The notes beneath the pieces were generated by a model, which was given only the letters and a program-made list of their open reading frames with translations, was not told where the DNA came from and made no database searches. A DNA stretch of 7,607 bases from Gemmatimonadaceae bacterium (GTDB lineage: Bacteria > Gemmatimonadota > Gemmatimonadetes > Gemmatimonadales > Gemmatimonadaceae), in NCBI GenBank assembly GCA_019689955.1, contig JADGGM010000128.1, positions 1 through 7,607 of the forward strand. Direction: 5' to 3'. Below, piece by piece: positions 1 through 5,315 of this stretch. Position 1 is the stretch's first letter. Each line of letters starts with the position of its first letter. The position numbers and the translations under genes are program-made.

Positions 1-1017
1 TCGCTGGCCACGACGGCCGCGCTCCTCGCGCAGCTCACCGACACGTACGCCATCTCCGGCCACGAATCGGCGATGCGCGACGCCGTCCGCGCCGCGCTCC
101 CCGACTGGGCGCGCGCGCGCACGCGCGAGGACAGCGCCGGGAACCTCGTCCTCGCCCTCGGGCCCGCGCGCGACACCGCCGTCTTCGTCGCCCACCTCGA
201 TGAAGTGGGGCTCGAGGTCACCGGCATCGCCCCCGACGGCGTGGTCGCCCTGCGCCAGCGCGGCGGGTTCTACCCGTCGCTCTGGGAGGGGCAAACCGCG
301 CTCCTCCATCTCGACGAGCGCACGCGCTCCGCGCTGCGCGGCGTCTTCATCCCGCGCGACACCGCGCACGTCAAGCAGCCGCGCGCGCTCACCGCGTGGT
401 TCGGGCTCGACTCCGCCGCCCTCGTCGCACGCGGTGTGCGCGTGGGGAGCGCGGTCACGAGCGCGAAGGTCGCCACGCGCCTCGGCACCACGCGCTTCAC
501 CGCCCGCGCGATCGACGACCGCGCCGGGTGCACGGCGCTCGTCCTCGCCGTCCGCGCGCTCGATCCCGCCGCGCTCCGGCACGCCGTCATCTTCGTCTGG
601 TCCACGCGCGAGGAGATCGGGCTCGACGGCGCGGAAGCGGCCGCGAGCACCTTCGGTCGCTCCGTGCAGCGGGTGTACGCGATCGACACCTTCGTCTCCT
701 CCGACTCGCCGCTCGAAAGCTCGCGCTTCGCCTTCGCCCCGCTCGGGCGCGGCCCGGTGGTCCGCGCGCTCGACAACTCCAGCGTCACCCCGCCCGCCGA
801 GGTGGACCGCGTCGCCGGCATCGCGCGGCGCGCGGGGGTGCCGCTCCAGGTCGGGACCACGAACGGCGGGAACGACGGGAGCGCCTTCGTACGTTACGGC
901 GCCGCCGACATCCCGATCGGATGGCCGCTCCGCTTCTCGCATTCCCCGGCCGAGGTCGCGGACCTCGCCGACATCACCGCGCTCGGCCGCCTCGTGGCCG
1001 CGCTCGCCCTTCACTGA
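1..1017 (+). CDS. M42 family metallo-aminopeptidase (5' end outside window)
   Basis: The frame is open from base 1 to the TGA at 1015-1017, giving 338 visible residues. The first 24 (LLAQLTDTYAISGHESAMRD region) already match the N-terminal helix and SG-E motif of M42 peptidases, so the ATG at 73 is internal and the real start lies upstream. Counting from the methionine at 73, the full M42 metal and catalytic set is present: His41 in AHLDEVG, the Asp148-Asp149 pair in AIDDRAG, catalytic Glu180 and ligand Glu181 in TREEIGLDGA, Asp205 in YAIDTF, and His290 in SHSPAEVADL. Their spacing resembles that of TET aminopeptidases. The family forms cytosolic di-metal (Zn/Co) oligomers that trim N-terminal residues from peptides. 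Some members were named endoglucanase or FrvX, but peptidase activity is the better-supported role. Substrate preference cannot be read from sequence. The stop lies 21 nt before purH, which suggests a shared transcript without a shared pathway. Confidence 0.93.
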   Translation, partial: SLATTAALLAQLTDTYAISGHESAMRDAVRAALPDWARARTREDSAGNLVLALGPARDTAVFVAHLDEVGLEVTGIAPDGVVALRQRGGFYPSLWEGQTALLHLDERTRSALRGVFIPRDTAHVKQPRALTAWFGLDSAALVARGVRVGSAVTSAKVATRLGTTRFTARAIDDRAGCTALVLAVRALDPAALRHAVIFVWSTREEIGLDGAEAAASTFGRSVQRVYAIDTFVSSDSPLESSRFAFAPLGRGPVVRALDNSSVTPPAEVDRVAGIARRAGVPLQVGTTNGGNDGSAFVRYGAADIPIGWPLRFSHSPAEVADLADITALGRLVAALALH

Positions 1018-1038
1018 ACTGACAGGAACGCTGCTCCG

Positions 1039-2571
1039 ATGCCACGTGCTCTGCTCTCCGTCTCCGACAAGTCCGGCCTGATCGACTTCGCCCGCGCGCT
1101 CGCCTCGCTCGGGTGGGAGCTCGTCTCGACCGGTGGGACCGCACGCGCCCTCCGCGACGCTGGGCTCGCGCCGGTGGAGATCAGCACCGTGACCGGCGTC
1201 CCCGAGATGCTCGACGGCCGCGTGAAGACCCTCCACCCCGCCGTGCACGGCGCCCTCCTCGCGCGACGCGACATCCCCGATCACGTCGCCGCGCTCCGCG
1301 AGCACGGCATCACGCCGATCGACCTCGTCGCCGTGAACCTCTACCCCTTCCGCGAGACCGCCGCGAAGCCCGGCGTCACGCCGGAGGAAGTCATCGAGAA
1401 CATCGACATCGGCGGCCCGTCGATGCTCCGCTCCGCGGCCAAGAACTTCGAGAGCGTGTACGTCATCGTCGACCCCGCGGACTACGGCCGCGTCCTCGAC
1501 GCCCTCCGCGCCGGCGACGACGACCTCGACCTCCGCCGCCTCCTCGCCGGCAAGGTGTACGCGCACACCGCGGCCTACGACGCCGCGATCGCCGCCTGGT
1601 TCGCCGACCAGCGGGGCGACCGGTTCCCCGACCGCATGACGCTCCCCTTCGAGCGCGCACAGTCGCTCCGTTACGGCGAGAACCCGGATCAGAAGGCGGC
1701 CTTCTACGTCGAGCGGCCGGGCGCGGGGCTCGCGGGGCTCGTGCAGCGCGGGGGGAAGGAGCTCAGCTTCAACAACCTCCTCGACCTCGAGGGCGCGTTG
1801 CTCGCCACCGACATGTTCGCCGACGAGCCCTGCTGCGCGATCATCAAGCACACCACCCCGTGCGGCCTGGCCGTGGGCGCCTCGGCGCTCGAAGCGTACC
1901 AGAAGGCGCTCGCGTGCGACCCCGTGTCCGCGTTCGGCTCGGTGATCTCCTTCAACGTCCCGGTCGATGAGGCCGCCGCCGAGGCGATCTCGAGCCTCTT
2001 CGTGGAGTGCCTCGTCGCCCCCGCGTTCGCCGAGGGCGCCGTGGAGATCCTCGGCCGCAAGAAGAACCTCCGCATGCTCGAGGGGCGGGCGCGCTGGGCG
2101 CCGGGCGCCTTCGACTTCAAGCGCGTCCGCGGCGGTCTCCTCGTTCAGGAGCGCACCACCGCGGACGGCGACGCCGACACCTGGCAGGTCGTGACGCGCC
2201 GCGAGCCCACCGCCGAGGAGCGCGCCAACCTCCGCTTCGCCTGGCGCGCCGTGGCCAGCGTGAAGTCCAACGCCATCGTCCTCGCCCGCGGCGGGGCCAC
2301 GATCGGGATCGGCGCCGGCCAGATGTCGCGCGTCGACGCCTCCTTCCTCGCCGTCCACAAAGCACGGACCGCCGGGCACGAGACCGCCGGCGCGGTCCTC
2401 GGGTCCGACGCGTTCTTCCCCTTCCGCGACGGCGTCGACCAGGCCGCCGAGGCGGGGATCACCGCCATCGTCCAACCCGGCGGCTCCGTGCGCGACGCCG
2501 AGGTGATCGAGGCCGCGAACGAACACGGCATCGCCATGGTATTCACCGGACGCAGGCTGTTCCGCCACTAG
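1039..2571 (+). CDS. purH: Bifunctional AICAR formyltransferase / IMP cyclohydrolase
   Basis: PurH catalyses the last two steps of de novo IMP synthesis: N10-formyl-THF-dependent formylation of AICAR, then cyclisation of FAICAR to IMP in the cytosol. The 510-residue length is normal for the family. The N-terminal MGS-like cyclohydrolase domain (about 1-195) shows SVSDKSG (7-13), STGGT (30-34), and TGVPEMLDGRVKTLHP (52-67). The transformylase domain (about 200-510) shows RYGENPDQKAAFY (211-223), GKELSFNN (239-246), the catalytic Lys270-His271 pair in IKHTTPCG, DPVSAFG (294-300), VKSNAIVLA (408-416), GAGQMSRVDA (425-434), and the C-terminal block SDAFFPFRDG through GGSVRDAEVI to TGRRLFRH at the end. 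The start ATG has AGGAA at 1024-1028, ten bases upstream, a usable ribosome binding site. The gene is intact and follows the peptidase gene by 21 nt. One small deviation is Thr273 where many bacterial homologues have Asn (KHxNPCG). Confidence 0.98.
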   Translation: MPRALLSVSDKSGLIDFARALASLGWELVSTGGTARALRDAGLAPVEISTVTGVPEMLDGRVKTLHPAVHGALLARRDIPDHVAALREHGITPIDLVAVNLYPFRETAAKPGVTPEEVIENIDIGGPSMLRSAAKNFESVYVIVDPADYGRVLDALRAGDDDLDLRRLLAGKVYAHTAAYDAAIAAWFADQRGDRFPDRMTLPFERAQSLRYGENPDQKAAFYVERPGAGLAGLVQRGGKELSFNNLLDLEGALLATDMFADEPCCAIIKHTTPCGLAVGASALEAYQKALACDPVSAFGSVISFNVPVDEAAAEAISSLFVECLVAPAFAEGAVEILGRKKNLRMLEGRARWAPGAFDFKRVRGGLLVQERTTADGDADTWQVVTRREPTAEERANLRFAWRAVASVKSNAIVLARGGATIGIGAGQMSRVDASFLAVHKARTAGHETAGAVLGSDAFFPFRDGVDQAAEAGITAIVQPGGSVRDAEVIEAANEHGIAMVFTGRRLFRH

Positions 2572-2574
2572 CGC

Positions 2575-2603
2575 GCCGGCGCGCCGCTTCCCGCCGCGCC
2601 GGC
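2575..2603 (+). terminator. GC-rich inverted repeat after purH, possible weak terminator
   Basis: Four bases after the purH stop codon lies a perfect 9-bp inverted repeat, GCCGGCGCG (2575-2583) and CGCGCCGGC (2595-2603), with an 11-nt loop. The downstream bases are pyrimidine-rich (a TTT at 2614-2616) but form no real T-tract, so this is not a classic Rho-independent terminator. It could still end or pause the purH transcript before the next gene at 2642, or protect its 3' end. In such GC-rich DNA a stem of this kind may also arise by chance. Confidence 0.35.
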
Positions 2604-2641
2604 CTCGCTCCATCTTTCCGGCTTCCGTTCACTCGCCATCT

Positions 2642-4906
2642 ATGTCGCGTACCAACAATACCGAGCTCGATTACCGGCCGTCGTACCTCGCGGCAGTCAT
2701 CGCGGCGGCGCTGGTGTTCGCGCTGTACCTCGTCACCCTCGCGCCGAGCACCGCGATGTGGGACACGAGCGAGTACATCGCCGCGGCCTACGTCGTCGGG
2801 CTCCCGCACCCGCCGGGGAACCCGCTCTTCGTCCTCATCGGGCGCGTCTTCGCGATCCTCCCCCTGGGAGGGCTCAGCGTCGCGGTCAAGATCAACATCC
2901 TCGCCGCCCTCACCAGCGCCATCGCGGCCGGGATGTGGTTCCTCGTCGCCGAACGCGTCCTCGTCTCGTGGCTCAACGAGCGGTGGGTGCGGATCGCCGG
3001 CGGCGCCCTCGCCACGATCATCGGCGCCACCGCCTTCACGGTGTGGAACCAGTCGGTCGTGAACGAGAAGGTCTACACCGTCTCGCTCATGGGGCTGGCG
3101 ATCATCTCCTGGCTCACCGTGCGCTGGTGCGACGACCCCGAGGGGCCGGCGGCGGACCGCACGCTCGTGCTCATCGCCTACCTCCTCGGCCTCGGTAACG
3201 CGAACCACATGATGGGGCTCCTCGCCGGCCCCGCCGTCCTCGTCGCGGTGCTCATCCGGCGCCCCGACACGCTCCTCCGGTGGAAGCTCCTCCTCGCCAT
3301 CGTCGGCGCGTTCCTCCTCGGCAACACCCCGTTCCTCACCCAGCCCATCCGCGCCTCGCACTACCCGCCGATCAACGAAGGGGAGCCCACGACCTGGAGC
3401 GCCTTCTGGTACAACTTCAACCGCGGGCAATACGGCAAGCCCTCCGTGTTCGACCGCCAGGCGCCGTTCACCGGGCAGCTCGGGATGTACTGGCTGTATT
3501 TCCGGTGGCAGTGGATCCGCGACATGTACGGGAAGTATCCGGGCCTGCAGGCCGCGCTCGGCGCCGTGTTCATGCTCCTCGGGCTCGGCGGTGGGTGGGT
3601 GCACTGGAAGCGCGATCGCCGGTCGTTCGCCTACTTCGGCACCTTCATGCTCACCCTTACGCTGCTGCTGATCTACTACCTGAACTTCAAGTACGGGCAC
3701 TCGCAGTGCATGCAGATGGGGAACCCGCCGGGGATCCCCTGTGAGGTGCGCGACCGCGACTACTTCTTCATCGTCAGCTTCTCCGCCTGGGGCGTGTGGG
3801 CAGGGCTCGGGCTCGTGTACCTGTGGGAGGCCGTCGCCGCGCTCTTCGGCTCCGAGCGCGTGAAGCTGGGACGCGAGATGGTCACGCTCCCGCAGCGCCG
3901 GAGCTGGATCGTCTCCTCCTGGATCCTCGCGATCGCCTTCATCCCCCTCTTCACCAACTGGAAGGCCGCCTCGCGCGCCGGGCAGACCGACACGCGCGAC
4001 TTCGCGCACGACCTGCTCGACTCCGTGGAGCCGTACGGCGTGCTCATCACCGTCGGCGACAACGACACCTTCCCGCTCTGGTACGCCCAGGAGGTCGAAG
4101 GGATTCGCAAGGACGTCGTCGTCGCCAACACGTCGCTCCTCAACACCGACTGGTACGTGCGCCAGCTCGTCCGGCGCCCGGTCTACGAGTACGACGCCGC
4201 GAAGGGGCCGGCGATCTACCGCGGGAAGGTGTGGCCCAAACCCTCGGGCTCGCCGCTCCACATGACCACACAACAGGCGGACGCGATCCCGCAGACGTAC
4301 GAGATCCGCGAGCCCCAGCGCTTCAGGAAGGGGACGCTCGAGGCGACGCTCAAGCCGCAGGTGCTCACGAAGGCGGACCTCGTGGTCCTGCAGATGATCC
4401 ACGACGCCTTCCCCGAGCGCCCGATCTACTTCAGCCGCACGGCCGGGAGCTACCCGCAGGACCTCGGGCTCGGGCAATACCTGCTCACCCAGGGGCTCGC
4501 GCGGAAGCTCCTCCCCGTGCCGCCGACCGCGGGGAAGGACACGATCGCGGTCCCCGGCGAAGGGTATCTCGACGTCCAGCGCACGGCGTGGCTCTGGGAC
4601 CACGACTTCGAGGCCCCCGCATCGCTCATCCGGCGCGGGAGCTGGGTGGACAACGCGTCGGTCGGGATCCCGTACCTGTACATCGCCTCCGCCGCCTCGC
4701 TCGCCGAGGCGGAGCAGCAGCGCGGCAACGTGCAGGAAGCGACGCGCCTCATCACCACCGCGTCCGGGATCGCGAAGGCGACCGGGCTCGAGGGGCTCTT
4801 CTCTCCGCCGCCGATCCCCACGCAGCCCGCGGTCCCGCTGCGCGGCGACTCGCCGGCGGTCCCGCTGGAATCCGGGAAGGGGGAGACGGGCGCGCCGCGT
4901 CGGTGA
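2642..4906 (+). CDS. DUF2723 multi-pass membrane protein, TMEM260-like candidate glycosyltransferase
   Basis: This 754-residue protein carries the N-terminal DUF2723 signature: a first membrane helix (about 14-35), then PSTAMWDTSEYIAAAY (35-50), and LPHPPGNPLFVLIGRVFA (54-71). Further hydrophobic helices fall near 83-105, 118-136, 145-161, 174-204, 214-233, 303-318, 329-348, 374-400 and 422-438. After residue 440 the chain is soluble, probably outside the inner membrane, with VGDNDTFPLWYAQEVEGIRKDVVV (in the 471-494 stretch) as its best-conserved block. It ends in a proline-rich tail. Asp41 and Glu44 after helix 1 occupy the place where GT-C glycosyltransferases keep a catalytic acid. From family knowledge, the human relative TMEM260 is an O-mannosyltransferase; the bacterial function is unproven, so a lipid-linked sugar transferase role is inference. 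The ATG at 2642 starts just before the membrane domain. No Shine-Dalgarno sequence precedes it, and an upstream start is not evident. Neighbouring genes give no functional clue. Confidence 0.88.
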   Translation: MSRTNNTELDYRPSYLAAVIAAALVFALYLVTLAPSTAMWDTSEYIAAAYVVGLPHPPGNPLFVLIGRVFAILPLGGLSVAVKINILAALTSAIAAGMWFLVAERVLVSWLNERWVRIAGGALATIIGATAFTVWNQSVVNEKVYTVSLMGLAIISWLTVRWCDDPEGPAADRTLVLIAYLLGLGNANHMMGLLAGPAVLVAVLIRRPDTLLRWKLLLAIVGAFLLGNTPFLTQPIRASHYPPINEGEPTTWSAFWYNFNRGQYGKPSVFDRQAPFTGQLGMYWLYFRWQWIRDMYGKYPGLQAALGAVFMLLGLGGGWVHWKRDRRSFAYFGTFMLTLTLLLIYYLNFKYGHSQCMQMGNPPGIPCEVRDRDYFFIVSFSAWGVWAGLGLVYLWEAVAALFGSERVKLGREMVTLPQRRSWIVSSWILAIAFIPLFTNWKAASRAGQTDTRDFAHDLLDSVEPYGVLITVGDNDTFPLWYAQEVEGIRKDVVVANTSLLNTDWYVRQLVRRPVYEYDAAKGPAIYRGKVWPKPSGSPLHMTTQQADAIPQTYEIREPQRFRKGTLEATLKPQVLTKADLVVLQMIHDAFPERPIYFSRTAGSYPQDLGLGQYLLTQGLARKLLPVPPTAGKDTIAVPGEGYLDVQRTAWLWDHDFEAPASLIRRGSWVDNASVGIPYLYIASAASLAEAEQQRGNVQEATRLITTASGIAKATGLEGLFSPPPIPTQPAVPLRGDSPAVPLESGKGETGAPRR
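4829..4867 (+). repeat. 12-bp in-frame direct repeat in the DUF2723 tail
   Basis: GCGGTCCCGCTG occurs at 4829-4840 and again at 4856-4867, exactly 27 bp (nine codons) apart. Each copy encodes Ala-Val-Pro-Leu in the proline-rich, probably disordered C-terminus of the DUF2723 protein. It looks like a small in-frame duplication that the tail tolerates, and no function is suggested. Confidence 0.7.
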
Positions 4907-4912
4907 TCCCGC

Positions 4913-4941
4913 TTCCCTTTCGACGCCGATTCGACGATACT
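4913..4941 (+). promoter_or_regulatory. Possible promoter of the serine tRNA unit
   Basis: GATACT at 4936-4941 resembles a -10 box (4 of 6 to TATAAT). TTCCCT at 4913-4918 is a poor -35 (3 of 6) at a 17-nt spacing. Transcription would start about 7 bases downstream, just ahead of the tRNA at 4951, with a GC-rich discriminator as is usual for stable RNA promoters. A 7-bp direct repeat, TTCGACG (4919-4925 and 4930-4936), lies in the spacer. The match is weak, but some promoter is needed in this 44-nt gap unless the tRNA is read through from the upstream gene. Confidence 0.25.
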
Positions 4942-4950
4942 TCGTCCACC

Positions 4951-5034
4951 GGAGGGCTAGACCTAACTGGTAAGGCAGCGGTCTTGAAAACCGCCGGGCG
5001 CAAGCCCTTACAGGTTCGAATCCTGTGCCCTCCG
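4951..5034 (+). tRNA. tRNA-Ser(TGA), reads UCA and UCG
   Basis: An 84-nt class II tRNA. The acceptor stem GGAGGGC (4951-4957) pairs with GCCCTCC (5027-5033), and the discriminator is G5034. The anticodon stem GCGGT (4978-4982)/ACCGC (4990-4994) closes the loop CTTGAAA with anticodon TGA at 4985-4987. The variable arm (4995-5009) has a 4-bp stem GGGC/GCCC capped by GCAA. The T arm is ACAGG-TTCGAAT-CCTGT (5010-5026). The long variable arm together with TGA means serine. No CCA is encoded (CCT follows). The D arm (4960-4976) is atypical: the standard 10-12/23-25 register contains an A-G mismatch, whereas a shifted CCT/AGG register (4962-4964 with 4973-4975) pairs fully. The gene lies 44 nt after the DUF2723 stop codon and upstream of a second serine tRNA. 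Confidence 0.95.
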
Positions 5035-5035
5035 C

Positions 5036-5081
5036 CTTCCCGGTGGCGCCGGTCGCACCAGGCCGGCGCCTACGCGGGAAG
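5036..5081 (+). other. Strong two-part hairpin between the tRNA genes
   Basis: Directly after tRNA-Ser(TGA), an outer 7-bp stem CTTCCCG (5036-5042)/CGGGAAG (5075-5081) encloses a 2/4-nt internal loop. Inside is an 8-bp stem GGCGCCGG (5045-5052)/CCGGCGCC (5063-5070) with a 10-nt loop. No T-run follows, so it is not a normal intrinsic terminator. A role in 3'-end processing of the tRNA precursor or as a transcript barrier is possible. The pairing is seen; the role is inference. Confidence 0.6.
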
Positions 5082-5113
5082 CGCAGGGCGGGCGGCGACA
5101 GAGGGTCCAGGTC

Positions 5114-5135
5114 CGCAGTCGTGAGCGTCACTGCG
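5114..5135 (+). other. Small bulged hairpin upstream of tRNA-Ser(GCT)
   Basis: CGCA (5114-5117) pairs with TGCG (5132-5135) and GTGA (5121-5124) with TCAC (5128-5131), around the loop GCG, leaving GTC (5118-5120) as a bulge. An alternative fold pairs CGCAGT (5114-5119) with ACTGCG (5130-5135). Either form would sit in a tRNA precursor 12 nt before the mature 5' end. I see no convincing promoter for the second tRNA in this spacer. Confidence 0.35.
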
Positions 5136-5147
5136 CTCCACGCATCG

Positions 5148-5238
5148 GGAGTGGTGGCCGAGAGGCTGAAGGCGGCGGTTTGCTAAACCGTTATAGGGTT
5201 GAAAAGCCCTATCGAGGGTTCGAATCCCTCCCACTCCG
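5148..5238 (+). tRNA. tRNA-Ser(GCT), reads AGC and AGU
   Basis: A 91-nt class II tRNA with canonical structure. The acceptor GGAGTGG (5148-5154) pairs with CCACTCC (5231-5237), with discriminator G5238. The D stem GCC/GGC (5157-5159 with 5171-5173) lies within the usual serine GGCCGAG context. The anticodon stem GCGGT (5175-5179)/ACCGT (5187-5191) ends in one G-T wobble, and the loop TTGCTAA holds GCT at 5182-5184. The variable arm has a 6-bp stem ATAGGG/CCCTAT (5193-5198 with 5207-5212). The T arm is GAGGG-TTCGAAT-CCCTC (5214-5230). No CCA is encoded. It is 113 nt downstream of tRNA-Ser(TGA) and followed four bases later by a strong terminator, so the two tRNAs probably form one transcription unit. 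Confidence 0.97.
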
Positions 5239-5242
5239 TGAG

Positions 5243-5281
5243 CAGGTCCGCCCGGTGCACCGGCGGACCTGTTTTGTTTTT
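5243..5281 (+). terminator. Rho-independent terminator of the serine tRNA unit
   Basis: A perfect 10-bp stem, CAGGTCCGCC (5243-5252) and GGCGGACCTG (5262-5271), with a 9-nt loop, is followed at once by TTTTGTTTTT (5272-5281). This is a textbook intrinsic terminator and one of the very few T-runs in the window. It should end the tRNA transcript and separate it from gltX, whose start is 34 nt further on. Confidence 0.93.
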
Positions 5282-5315
5282 GCGTTCATCTCTCGATCGC
5301 TTCACACGACACGCC

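Noticed and set aside
2007..3062. A 351-codon + strand frame bridging the end of purH and the start of the DUF2723 gene
   Set aside because: It is an Arg/Pro/Ser-rich frame-shifted shadow of two real genes and contains no family motif.
2543..5131. An 862-codon open frame on the minus strand opposite the DUF2723 gene
   Set aside because: It runs across the DUF2723 gene, the tRNA-Ser(TGA) gene and the end of purH. Its product is a low-complexity Arg/Glu/Val/Pro-rich chain without recognisable domains, as expected for the antisense shadow of high-GC codons. The + strand frame has clear family motifs and membrane helices.
4951..5281. Serine tRNA locus as an integration site of a mobile element
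   Set aside because: tRNA-Ser genes are frequent attachment sites, but there is no integrase, no repeated tRNA 3' end beyond the normal T-arm similarity, and gltX follows directly.
5199..5315. An N-terminal extension of gltX starting at the upstream ATG 5199
   Set aside because: It begins inside the variable arm of tRNA-Ser(GCT) and passes through the terminator stem and T-run. GluRS normally begins just before the RFAPSPTG block, which fits ATG 5316.
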